From: Montifringilla adamsi
Taxonomy: Eukaryota; Chordata; Aves; Passeriformes; Passeridae
Direction of reading: 5' to 3'
Assembly (NCBI GenBank): GCA_017590115.1
Contig: JAGGNK010009114.1
Location: 19,303,937-19,367,936 of the forward strand
DNA length: 64,000 bases
In this document: in pieces, positions 14,495-32,229 of the stretch
How positions within the stretch are numbered: position 1 is the stretch's first letter
Layout of the letters: every line of letters begins with the position of its first letter
The notes under the pieces: model-generated
Databases searched by the model: none
What the model was told of the DNA's origin: nothing
Seen by the model: only the letters and a program-made list of their open reading frames with translations
Position numbers and translations under genes: made by a program

Positions 14495-17400
14495 TGAAAT
14501 AATGCTGTACATATTAAATAAGCTTTTAACATATGCAATACCTGTCTCTCCACTCTCAGAGCTGTCCCACAAGTTTTAAGAATTTTGATTCAGGATTTTA
14601 TTGAAAAACCTGCTGTTTCTTTGAAACTGCAACTCATTGAGGAAGTGAAGCTGAATTTCAAGTTTCATTCAGAAAGTTTCACAGCTGCAGGATGGAGTGT
14701 GTGGTTGACTCCAAATTGGACGGAGAGGGGAGGGCAAGACTTGCTCCAGCTCAGAAACAAGCACTGCAGTCAAGAGCTACAGATCCTTGAGCTGGGCAAT
14801 CTGACCTCAGGTCTGGATGCAGTCTAGTCATTTTAGACTCCTAAGCTTGATAATCTTATTGCAAATTGACTTTAGTGAGAGTCAAACTGACCAGATGGTC
14901 TGGCTTCATCCTCTGCAGACTGGAGTACCTTTTCTCTGTTCCCCATTTCAGGGTACAGACATGCCCAAGGGAAAGAGAGAGAGGGTAAGGGGAGAAAGAA
15001 TCTAGTTAACCAAGAGTCCTCTGGGAAAGAAGCCAAATATGAGAGCCTTCAAACCAGTAATGAAATGGCATTCTTGTTTCCAGCCAGTTCTACTTGGAAT
15101 TGTTTTGTGTAAAAAGGGAATTTGATAAACCACACTGGAATTCTCCTTTTCAGAGTGCACTTAAAGGTAGCAACTTGGGTGTAAAAAAGCCCTTTGAGAT
15201 GTGCTCTTAAATGAAAGCTTTGATTCATTTTGCTAGGGAGTCTATCTGATTTTGCTCTGCTTTTCAGCATGAGAATTTCTAATGCATCCTAAGAGTCAAA
15301 ATTTTTGTTTCCTTGAATTTTGCATCTGGAAAAGGAATACCATATTTCAGATTAATCACTGCATAAAGCCCAGAAGTGAATGTTGCTTATGTAGTGCTTT
15401 AACCTTCTAAAATGTTTGGAAAGATTGCAAAGCAAGAGCAGTTCCTGTTCTGTCCCTCCTTTGAAATAAAAAGGATTTTATGGTATTATTCTTTGGCAAA
15501 CAATTTACCTCTAGGCTCCTACCTTCAGAACAATCTGGCAGTATCCAGCCTGATTTGGCAGGCTGCACTCAACAGAGGCTTGAGGACTGCTTCAAGAGGA
15601 TGTTGTGAACTAGATAATCTGGTGCATTCTGTGAGCCTCTCTGAGATCTACCCACATGATGCCTGGCCCTGTGCTTCAGCCTCCCTGCTTTCTGAGTTAG
15701 AAAACTCGTCCTAAGACATTGGTTGTTTGTGCTCTTTTGTCTCTTTGTTTTTTGATGCTGAAGGAATCTATGGGAGGTAAAGAATATGATCCAGAACAGA
15801 GCACAGTCAGGAGCCTCAGTGACTGAGTTTTAGAAAATAAAATAAAATCTGTGTTTGTCAAGAAGTTAGAAACAACTTTTTGGATTGCTGACAAAAGGTT
15901 AGCAAGTCAGTGAATTGACTTGTAAAATGTTTTTGTAAGATTCTCTAAGGCCACTTTCTATGAAGCCTACCTAATAAAAATCCACTGCTCTCAAAAGCAG
16001 GGAAGCAGAAGTCCCATGGGAGAGTAACTGTAGTTAATCAAAGGTAATGGCCATGTCTACTATGCGTGGAATGCTAAATGCTGGGAGAATGGAAAAATAA
16101 AGGAGAAAGGTAGTACTTGGGAGCCTACTGCTTCTTAGTTCAGTAAAGAACAGTTATACTTCATAAAAAAGTGATTGAATTTTACTCCCTTTTCCTGAAT
16201 CCTTTATCATAGCCATTCAGGGCATAGGGTGGGGGATGATTCTTCTTAACTGCCAGAGCTGAAAATTTGCAGAGGTTCTGGGAAATCAGCTGCCATCGCT
16301 GCTTTCTATTGTACACTGTCACCACTGATACAATCAAAACTCAGCTGTAGCCACAGAATATAAGCCTCAAAAAATGTGATTTTCCAGAGCCATTCTACCT
16401 AACCAGCCACCCTTAATTGACCAAGTTTCTTCCCTTCCCTATAACTCTCTTTGAGCTTTATTCTTTTCAGCATGCCACACAGAAGACTGACTTGGTTTTG
16501 TTCACTCTCTCCTTTGTCTTGGAGGTCTTTAAGCCAGCAAGTCTGTCAGATAAAATTACATCCACATGCTGCCATTTATGATGTCTTTTTCACTCGGAAG
16601 TCTTGAGGAGGTAGAAAAAGAAGACTTTGGACATTCAGCCAGGATTTTTTGCATGTCTGATGCAGACTTGGAGCACTGACCCTTACTAGGCTGTGGAGTG
16701 TGTGGCAATGCCTGTCAACATTCTTATGTTGGCACAATAAATCCAGTGGTTTTGTGATGCACCAGGTCAGACTCTGTATACTGAGGGCATCCACACAATC
16801 AGGCTTCTCTGCGAGCCCAGTATTTCCAAAATTCCATTCAGCTCAGGGTTATGTTTCTGTGACTCCAGCACATGTGAGTGAGCCTGGATTAGACTGTTTT
16901 GTCCATCAGAATAATTATTTTTTTTAAGAAATGTTTGGTTTTGTTAGGGAATAGGTAAATCTGGAAGTCAGGTTGCATTTCCTGAAATTTTGCGCTACTT
17001 GCAAATTGTTGCTAAAATCTGTGTCAATCAGGAAACATATTTGTATGTAGAGAATATTATGGTAATATTCTCAACAAGACTGGAGTTTCTAATGAGCCAG
17101 CCCTTTTTGTTTCAAGGAACCTATCTGCTATTTTTCCTATTTGATTTTAGCACTACTGCTGATAGCAAACCTAAATATGTGAGTAAATACTCTCAGCAAT
17201 GGTTATTGATTTTTCTGGATGCCTAACTCAATCCGTTGAAGGAGCCTGGTGTTTCCAAAAGTGACAACTTGGGCAATTCTGAGAATCCCATTTCCCACAG
17301 AAAGCTTAGGATAATTATTCAGGAGTAATTCAGCACTTGGGCCCAAGCTGTGGTGGTGATGTGCTCAGGTAATTTATTAGCATATGCACCTTAGTTAGTC

Positions 17401-18149
17401 TGATTCTAGGCATTAAAAGCAGTTATACTCTAATAGCTGGTTAATTGATTGTGCAAATTTATTTGATTAAGAAAGTCTATTTGCATTGTCAATATCATTG
17501 TCATAATGAGCCCCCAGTTGGGGGTCTCTAATAGTTTACAGAGCTCCTTTTTATATCTTAGATAAATTTCTTCTAAGTCAAACCTGAAATGCACTGTAGA
17601 GCTGAAAATTGGGATATTTATTCAGTACCTGCCTGATACATGTAAAATTCAAAGTCCTTTTGCTTCCTGGTCATCAAGCTAACATTGTTCACCTCTTTTC
17701 CAAGTGTTGCATTGCTTAAAAGGGAAGCAGAAATCCATTTCATTTGCTTTGTGATGTCCTTTATAGTTAATTACAACTGTAGTTTATAGTTCAAAAAAGA
17801 TAATATAAACTCTACTATCACAGGCTCTTAATATTTCAGCATAAAGCAGGTTTAAAGAAGTTTGAGAACAGTTTAAAAAGCAAGACTTCCCTAGACTGAA
17901 TTGTATCTCACATTGTAAGTAGTTCAGGTGTCACTAATGTATGTTTTGTAGGATGCCAGTTAGTGTGGCTCAGTACTCTTTCCTGTAGGATTTTTTAAAA
18001 ACATTTTTGATTCAACATCACTCACTTGACATCTGCTGCACTGTTTGAGGCAGTAGAAGAAAATGGCAACCAAGTTCATTTTATCAGAAAGTCAGCTGTG
18101 CTTTCCTAGCTGTCAAAACACAATGTAAAGATAATGTGTATGAAATTAT

Positions 18150-18230
18150 TCGGGAAACAAGGCTTTCTGTTTTGCCAACCAATACTCGAGAAGAAAAAGC
18201 GCTCCACCGCGTGTGCTGGCACCGCAGAAT
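18150..18230 (+). promoter_or_regulatory. Intronic CpG-clustered patch with an RE1-like sequence (candidate)
   Basis: Six or more CpGs fall within about 80 bp of an otherwise CpG-poor intron (cgggaa, ctcgag, agcgct, accgcgtg, caccgc). On the - strand, 18198-18220 reads like the two halves of a REST/NRSF element (CAGCAC and AGCGC) but with non-canonical spacing. Any regulatory role is inference. Confidence 0.25.
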
Positions 18231-19228
18231 AAATCTGCATGACATATGACAAGCAGAAAAGGGCAGATCATTCATCATGGGGAGCACACACTGCCCTTGG
18301 ATAGCATCCCAGGCAGTTCCCTGGTTGCTGCTGATGAGTTAGCATGATCAGAGCTGCACCAGCAGAGTGTGCGGGAGGGAAAGCTGTGCATTTAATATCC
18401 AATAGGTGTGGTGAAGTCAAGCATACAAAAAGCCATCATGTCCTCAGGATACAGAACCATATGCAGACTAATTGCAGCAACAATGCCTGGTGTCTGGCAA
18501 TTGAAAAGAACTTCACTCCCAAGAATAGAAACATATATTAAATTTCCAGTTTTAAATGGGAAGCCAGGGGCCATTCCACTTTATTTGGTAATGAAGGAAC
18601 TGTTTTGTTTTGGCTGGGAAAGGGAATAAGCCAATCATTTGCATTCCCATGTGCTTTTTCTGATAAAAACAGAAACCAGGAAAAGGGATAGGGTTAGTAA
18701 TAAGGTTCATATTTATTTTGTGTGCTGTACTGTGTAGATACTGCTGAATGAAAGTCATGAGTCTCGAGGTGGATAAAGAGGGAGGTAAAGACAACTTTCT
18801 AAATGGTTTTCAAAAATAGTGCCCAAGACTTTTTTTTCAGCAGCTTCTAATTAACACATTTCTGTTTAAATGCTGTATTATTCTGTTACATCAAATGGCT
18901 TTGGAGGAAAGTGCAGTGTTTTCTCAGCATTACTGCAATCATATTATTTTTATGTTAATTTCCTTATCCTTCCTGCTTTGAGGCCAGTGGCAAAATTCCA
19001 GTGGACCTTCATAAGGGAAGAGTCAGGTCTTTATTAGTTTGCAATCCCAGGGACTGCAGTAGCACAGAATGACATCTTGTTTCCTCCAGGCCAAACCTTC
19101 CAGTTGCACTGGTGGTGAGCCCAACGTCACAGTCACATCAGTGGCACCCAGAAGGAAGGTGTGCAGCTCTGCACTGTATGTCATGTAAACACTACACACA
19201 AGGTTCACAGCGTCAGAAAAACATTCAG

Positions 19229-19312
19229 GAGGTAGGAAGGGCCTCAGGAAGTCTCTATTTCAATCTCCTGATCAAGTCAGGGCCATGGAATCAGACCAGG
19301 CCTTTGAGGGGT
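19229..19312 (-). mobile_element. Degraded CR1-like LINE fragment
   Basis: The + strand reads ggtaggaagggcctcagg, then caatctcctgatcaagtcag and ggaatcagaccaggcc. This follows the order of the reverse-complemented 3' part of avian CR1 (ggaagggacct, then ccaacccctgctcaa-agcaggg, then agaccagg). It is old and truncated, with no coding capacity. Identification is from memory of the consensus. Confidence 0.55.
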
Positions 19313-19633
19313 TAGCAAGTTCGTGAACGATGCAAGGGAGGGGGATGTGGCACGAGGACACCCTTTCTGAATGCTGTGTGAGGATGGACAAAAGTCAGTC
19401 TGTGCAATAATTCTGAATGAACTAAAGTCTGATTTAAACTACTTTGTTGTTGATGGTCCTCTACAAGCATCCAGATAGAAGAAGGTTTTCTCTATGGAGT
19501 TTCCTGCACTTATAGCAAGCACTACTGTAGATCTATTTGACTTCTCTGTTTTCTTCCTTATCTCTTTTCTCTTCTAGTTGTTTTTTTTCAACATGCGTTA
19601 TAGGTTTATTAATTACCCTAAAAAACTAGGATT

Positions 19634-19718
19634 TTTCTGGTTTGGTTTGTTTTTTGGTTTTTTTTGGGTTTTTGGGGGTTTTTTTGTTTGTTTGTTTGTT
19701 TTTGTTTTGTTTTTTTTT
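19634..19718 (+). repeat. T/G-rich low-complexity tract with (GTTT)n
   Basis: Runs of T broken by GG or GGG (ggttttttttgggttttt) lead into four or more gttt units and T9. It is a simple repeat; on the - strand it is an A-rich tail-like block. Confidence 0.85.
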
Positions 19719-19992
19719 ACTTGATGTTCATGCAAGTTTTTGAACAAGACTGTGCTTAGGTCAGTCTGATTGGTCAGATGCTGATGAGTCAGATGAGCAA
19801 TGACCACTAGAGAAACACCACTTCGTAGAAAAAAGTAGTGATGAAGATTAGGGAGCTGTGAAAGCCAAATATTACATATGAGAAAGTTAAGTGAGAAAGA
19901 ATTACTCAGACAGTTGCAAATAACTTGTTAAGTGGCAAAAAATTTTGAAGTTTCCAGTTATGCAAAATTGAAATTTCAAGTAAGTGCAGTAA

Positions 19993-26209
<6,217 letters not shown>

Positions 26210-26329
26210 GTGCTTGGCTGGATCAGGAACGGGGAGTCGATGCTCAACGCCAGCCTGGTCAATGCCAGCTCCCTCTCGGAGGCTGAGCAGCTCCAGCGGG
26301 AGCATGAGCAGTTCCAGCTGGCAATAGAG
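26210..26329 (+). CDS. KALRN: KALRN window exon 4: spectrin-like repeat helix A
   Basis: The exon is 120 nt, exactly 40 codons, phases 0 to 0. The acceptor is tttgcag and the donor gtaaca. It encodes [20 protein letters not shown] and then [21 protein letters not shown] holds the helix-A Trp of a new spectrin-like repeat. The GC-rich, CpG-bearing coding sequence contrasts with the AT-rich flanks. Because it is phase-symmetric, skipping it would keep the frame but remove one helix. Confidence 0.97.
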
Positions 26330-28963
26330 GTAACACCAACAACTTCACTTTGTTTCTCCTTCCCAGGTGAACATCACACTAAAGGTTAACTCATGGGCAT
26401 CAATCATTGCTTTCTTGAAGGAATAGAGGCTTTAGAGAATCAACTTATCATTAAACTCATAGTGTAGCCAGAAACTAATAGTGAAACAAATTATTTATCA
26501 CCTGCAGCTAATTCTTCTGCTGCCAGATATCAGCTTTGCCGTTCATGAAAATGACACTCGAGCATCTCCTGATAATTTCCTTGATAAAAAATTAAGATTG
26601 AAATTAATAAAGTGATCCAAAATGGGAAAAGTTTGTCAAGTCAGTTTCCTTCCACATCCACAGTCTGGAGGTCATTCCACAGCATTCATTTGTGAATATT
26701 GTTTTACTGGATAATGCTCTCATGCTAAATAATCTTTCATTCAGCTTTCCTTTCATGAACACCAGAAAAGAAATTCATTCCAACCCTCATCCTCAAACAA
26801 TTTTGACAAAGAGGCAAGAGGGGCAATTTTTAAGAATTGACTTCTAAACTGCTTTTCCCCCTTCTTGCTCTGGAGAAGCAACACATCTCTGACCTGGCCC
26901 TTGGAAACCGATTGTGAGCCAACCCATTTGCATCACTCACAGGGCCAGGAGGAACAGCCCCTGCTCTGAGCAGCTTTCCTTTGAATGAGAAGGTAGTGAA
27001 GGGCTAAGGTCTGCCCTGAGCAGTGCACTGAAAGATTCCTGATTAAGCTCAGTGCTTCATGTATCTCTGTTATTGTGAGCAAACCCTCACAGGGTGTGCT
27101 CACATCAGTTGCTAGAAAGAGCTTGCTTTCTAGCATTGTATTTTCCTGTTCCAGCTTAAAAGGTAGGTGTGCTTCCCAGATTATATTGATTGTTAGGTTT
27201 TTACAGAGAAAAGAACAGCTGAAAAATATCCTTATACTTGAAAACTAAACCAGACTAAACTCTGCAAGTATGGAGATTTGAAGAGATGCCTGAGTGGGGG
27301 TGGGACGTGGTGGGAAGAGGAAGGATGTCTCCTGGTAAACTTGAAGTTAGTCAATATACATTACAGTGATGCTAATAAGTATAAATATCAGCTAATGACT
27401 TATTTTGATCCAGCTCTGCTCAGAGTAATGAGGGAGCAGCTGTTGCAGCTCCTAAAGGAAAAGGAAGAAGTTTTTTATCAATTCTGTATGAGCTGGCTGG
27501 TACCAAGCTGTGCTGACCACATCTTGGCAGCCACCACCAGACAGCAGTGGGGAACAAGACACCCACTGGCTGAGTTATCACAGCTTCTGACATTGGGGAA
27601 GTACTTGCATTTGGTGGTGAATGCAAATTGCAGAGGGAGAAGAGGGTTACACCATAGTGAGGGGAAATAAGTTTTCAAAAAGAAAAAACACTAGATTAAA
27701 TATTTAAAGTATTTAAAGCTCAATATGGGGAAGAGATCAGCAAAGCACACGAGGCAGACTGTTCTCTAAAAGCATTCTAGATGTGGAATTGATTTTCAGC
27801 TGAAATCCTTCAAAGTCTATTTCAAACAAGTATTACAATTCTAACTTCAGTAAAGCAGCTGGATATTAAATTTAACCAGTTCTTCTTGAACATCTTCCTA
27901 AGTTTCTGCCAAGTATTAATCCTTTTTGTTTCCTAATAGCTTTCTCTACATTGCATTATTCATCAGTGTATTGCCAGATGATTTCAAGCTTTTTTCCAGG
28001 TTCATGGCTTAGATCATAAAACTATCACATGAGAATTTGTCAGCAGCAGTTACAAATGGGACATAGCACAGAGGAGTCTGAGAGATTTTAGGGCTTCTGT
28101 TTAGAAGATTAAAATAAAATACTGGACTTAACCATGTCTGAACAGTTACTCAGGAGGCTGGGAAGGGATGGGGGCTATTTTAGCAGCCCACAGAGGAAGA
28201 CATAGCCACCACTTGGTAACTCTGAGAGGAGCTGGTATAGGCTGAGGAGTGGGGCAGATAACTCAGTCCTGCCTGTAAAGTGGCTACTGAGTAAACTGGG
28301 GAATGGTGGAGGGAATGGTTTGACTCTCCCCAGCTCTGACCTTAAAGGTAGGAGCATAAGTCTAATCTCCAGTATGAGTCAACTGACTTCCAGAAATGTA
28401 TCTTGTAGGGGCTGCTACCTGTGATAAAGTTCATGCCCTTTAGTAAGACATCTTATTTTCTGGGATTGATGTTTTGAACAACTGCACAAGTAAAGCTGCA
28501 GATGCCAGGTAAACTTCCTGGCAAGAGCCAAATTGGGGTGGTTAGGCCCACGGTTTGCCAGCTGTTCAGAGTTTGCTTTTGGGCTGCAGGTTGTGTGGGA
28601 TGCAGTCAGCACTGAGGCTGGGTGAGAGCTCAGTGAGAGCTGCCTGCACCAGGCAGTCAGAATGAATCCCGGGGGCCCCCACCCCATGTTACTGCCCAAG
28701 GGGCAGTAGCTGACCAGTGGAGCCAACCCAGTGCTTACATGTTCCAAGCTTTATTAACATGTTGCAAATGTGTGTGAATAACTGAAATTAAAATGCTTTG
28801 CAGAAAGTGACTGTTAACTGAAGATAATTCTGAAAATATTTCACTCTCTCGCATCCCCATGCTCACACCTCGCTTCACCTTTCTACCATACATCTGGCAC
28901 ATCTGTACAACCTCTCTTTCCTCCCCTCATACACAGTCCCTCTTTCATGCCACTTCCTTACAG
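26330..28963 (+). other. KALRN: KALRN intron 4 (2.6 kb)
   Basis: Donor gtaaca, acceptor cttacag. No exon was recognised; the 130-codon open frame at 27278-27670 has no family features and no paired splice sites. A GC-rich cluster of three short hairpins lies at 28640-28708, about 260 bp before exon 5. Confidence 0.8.
28640..28708 (+). other. Cluster of three short perfect hairpins
   Basis: CTGCCTG-cac-CAGGCAG (28640-28656), the palindrome GGGGGCCCCC (about 28671-28680) and TACTGCCC-aag-GGGCAGTA (28690-28708) fall within 70 bp. The structure is directly visible; no function is known. Confidence 0.5.
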
Positions 28964-29155
28964 AAGACACACCAGAGTGCCCTGCAGGTCCAGCAGAAGG
29001 CCGAAGTGTTGCTGCAGGCTGGACATTATGATGCTGATGCCATCAGAGAATGTGCTGAGAAGGTGGCCCTGCACTGGCAGCAGCTGATGCTGAAGATGGA
29101 GGACAGGCTCAAACTCGTCAATGCCTCCGTGGCCTTTTATAAAACCTCTGAGCAG
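28964..29155 (+). CDS. KALRN: KALRN window exon 5: spectrin-like repeat helices B-C
   Basis: The exon is 192 nt, 64 codons, phases 0 to 0. The acceptor is cttacag and the donor gtgagc. It encodes KTHQSALQVQQKAEVLLQAG, HYDADAIRECAEKVALHWQQ and LKMEDRLKLVNASVAFYKTS, ending SEQ. LLQAGHYDADAIRECAEKVA is kalirin-type; TRIO has a clearly different version. The acceptor is a CAG-AAG tandem (NAGNAG), so use of the second AG would drop the first Lys. A long A-rich tract begins about 85 bp after the donor. Confidence 0.97.
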
Positions 29156-32079
29156 GTGAGCTGGACAGAGCCATTTCTTATCCATAGTAAACCAAGTCTG
29201 AATCAGTAAAAATTCTTTCTTTGACAAGTAGTGCAACACCAAAAAAAAAAAAAAAAAAAAAAAAAACCACCAAAAACAAAAAAAAAAAAAAAAAAAAAAA
29301 ACCCCCAAAAACCCAGGGGATTGGGGAAAAAAAACCCAAACCCTAAAGCAAACATAACCCACTCACCCCTCAAAAAAAGATGAAAAAGAGCAGCAAGCAG
29401 TTTGTAATAACTTTCATCTTAGTTTTCAGTGTAGTTCTTGAAGGTGCTATTTTTGTTGGGTTTTTTCAATTTTCCCCTTTCAAACAGGAATAATTTTTGA
29501 AATCCCACTTTTGTTTTAAGTTCTCGTGATACTTAGTTTTGAGGAGTATAAATCTGCTTTTCCTTGAGAACTGCTTGCAATTAATTAATTTTTACTTTGT
29601 GAGCCAATGTTTTCACTAGTACTTAAATACCACCATGCCAAAAAAGATGCCAAGATTTGAAGGGATTTCTCTTAAATCCACCTGCAACACACATAATTAC
29701 AGCAGGAGCCCATTATATGCTATCCCAATTCTACTTCATTCCAGGTGTTCATGAATTGCAAAACACATTCCAGTTGGCTGCTGGCATGGTGGGATTATTC
29801 ATCCCTTGCACAAGCAGGTGCCCTTTATACTGTAGTCAGTGGGAATTAGTGTCACAGTGTGGCTACTCTGGCAGCCTTGCCTGATGTCATTTACTGCAGC
29901 CAGGCAGTTGGTGTTAGCGGGGACACTGCAGGAACCTGTGGTTTTACACAAAAGGCAGCAGTGATTGCCAGGACATTTTATATTGTTATTGTCACACAGT
30001 TAGGTCCACAATTAGAGAACCAGACATGGGAAGATTTTTAACACAACTAGATATGTCATTAGGGAAAGAGTGTACTTTTCCTTAACTTGGAGGCTGTAGA
30101 TGCTCCTTGGGTGACTTTTTGGTGTCATTTGTTTAATGTATTTTTAAGACTGTTTAAGAGGAATGCATTCCTTATAATTAATGTATTTCACTGTGAAGAG
30201 TTTCAAATAGATTTACAGTCCCTGATGCATTCAAGATCAAAATGAATTACTGCTGATGAAGGAGTTTGAGAAATGAAAGCTGTTAGGGGATTCATTAGAG
30301 ATTTAGACAGTTAAATGTACTGGCCAAAATATGTATTGGCAGTAATTTATCAGTTGAGTCTCTCTTCTTGTTTCCAAGGCTCAGACAAGTACACTGCAGT
30401 GCCCACCAGTTCATTCATTGGTTGTGTCTATTCAGCAAATGTGCAGGGCAAAGATCATTCAGTCTTTGAATGCTCATGAACTCATGCTGCAAGCCTGTCA
30501 TCTTCTCTTGGGCTGCACAGCTGATCTACAGTCCTTAAGGGTCTCCTCCATGACTGCCTGACAGTGAAATGAATAATTTACTGGATCCTGAATTCTCTGA
30601 GTATCCAGAAAAAAGAGCTAAAATGAACAGAGTGTCACATGTAGCCAAACTTTTTCATGCCTGTCTTCCCCAAGTGTATTATGTTCTTGATATTAGTGGT
30701 GAAGCCCTGGATTTCAAATAGCCCAGTTTTTCTCTGACTTCACTGACAGCCCATTTTATATTCACTTCTCTCATCACCTTAACAGAAAGACAATCTTTGC
30801 ATGTGCAGGGACAATTCTTCCTGGAAATATGTGAATCCCAGGCAGTCCATTTATTTTCATTCTTTAAATCACCGAAGTCCAATAGGATGTCAGGGTATTC
30901 AAGAAGTGAAATGGAAATGCTTTTCTGTGCCCACATGACACGTGAAGCACTCGCTCTCCACTAAATGTTTGAGGGTGAATGCTGGTTTGCATCCAAGCAA
31001 GAAAATAATTTTAGATTTCCAAGTGCATAAGGTCCTTGCATAATGCATAAGCCTGGCAGCAGGATCAGTTATCAGCTCACCTTAACCCACCAGTTTTAAA
31101 GTGGACTTCTATGTGCTCTTGATCAGATTTACATGAAAATGGCCTGTGATATTGGGGATGATTGAGGGGTAATTCTGGAGTCTCCTCCAGGCTGTGCTCT
31201 TAATAATGTGGGTTTCCCTGAATTATAACTGTGTTCATATTAAAGCTGCAAGAGTGAGCAAGAAAAGTATGGACATTGTTACCTGCATCCCAGCAGTAAC
31301 TGACTGGGTCATCTCAGCAGTGGAGTCTGTAGGAAGAGCCCTTTAGGGAAAGAAGAAGAAAGTTCCAAATGTCCTGGAAAACTTTTGCTGTGTCTGCACA
31401 AGCCACTGAGAATATTCTCAGGATATGCAACATAAAAGACTCAGCCTTGTCTTAGGCAACTGCCTAATTTCCAGGCTGTGTTGGTTTATTTACCTCATTT
31501 CCACTGTTCCACTATTCCAGACAGAACATATGTGTGTGAGCTCTGTGCAGTGGAGCACCTGCATCCACCTAGATTGTGACCCTGATTTAAAGTCTATTGG
31601 TTTCCATCAGCCTTTAAAAAAGCTGTATAGGGAGCAACTAAAATATAGCTGAAGAGAATTAGTTCCAGCTTCAGACTTTGTTTCAGGAAAGTATTTAAGC
31701 ATACTTTTCTTGAAGTATGTGTTAAGTCCCTTGACTTCAGTAGGATTTAAACACGTTCTAGAATAGGGATTGTTTCCTGAATGATCCACTGGGGCTGGAG
31801 TGACTCCTGCCTTGATTCAACCTTTTGTGCTTCCTCCCATTATTCATTAGAAGAGAAGAATGATTTATCAGCCTTAAACCAGATAAATTGTATCCCAGAC
31901 AGATCCCTACGGGTAAGAAAAATACTTTGATCATTCTGTCTAGGGCCTGTTTTATTCCCAGTTACCCCCATGCTGTGGCCCATAGCACAAAAATGAAATG
32001 TCATTGGTCGCAGACTTTTACTGAATGTTCTCCTGGTTATGATTGTGGATAACTGAGTTGTGCTGTGGGCATGTTTCAG
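29156..32079 (+). other. KALRN: KALRN intron 5 (2.9 kb)
   Basis: Donor gtgagc, acceptor gtttcag. It starts with an unusually long A-rich block (29238-29346). The remainder is ordinary intron with no recognised exon or element. Confidence 0.8.
29238..29346 (+). repeat. Long A-rich low-complexity block
   Basis: A run of 26 A and another of over 20 A are separated by accaccaaaaac, followed by A/C and GGGG blocks. It lies 83 bp 3' of the exon 5 donor. Length is likely unstable between individuals and assemblies. The - strand Phe-rich frame across it is an artefact. Confidence 0.9.
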
Positions 32080-32229
32080 GTGTGCAGCGTGTTAGAGAGT
32101 CTGGAGCAGGAGTACAGACGGGATGAAGACTGGTGTGGAGGCCGAGATAAACTTGGGCCAGCAGCTGAGATAGACCATGTCATCCCTCTGATCAGCAAAC
32201 ATCTGGAACAGAAGGAGGCTTTTCTCAAG
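32080..32229 (+). CDS. KALRN: KALRN window exon 6: spectrin-like repeat
   Basis: The exon is 150 nt, 50 codons, phases 0 to 0. The acceptor is gtttcag. It encodes VCSVLESLEQEYRRDEDWCG, GRDKLGPAAEIDHVIPLISK and HLEQKEAFLK. The EYRRDEDWCGGRDKLGPAAE stretch fits kalirin rather than TRIO. The donor is aag/gtctaa, a poor match to gtragt, and reading through gives Lys-Val-stop at once. The frame continues to exon 7 as AFLK/ACTLARRNAE. Confidence 0.95.

Noticed and set aside
27278..27670. 130-codon open frame before exon 5
   Set aside because: No family resemblance, no acceptor/donor pair consistent with the kalirin frame, AT-rich intronic composition.
28690..28708. Bacterial-type terminator hairpin
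   Set aside because: Vertebrate intron context, with no T-tract after the stem.
28958..29362. Phe-rich membrane-like protein on the - strand
   Set aside because: Translation of the A-rich block on the opposite strand plus the antisense of exon 5; compositional artefact.
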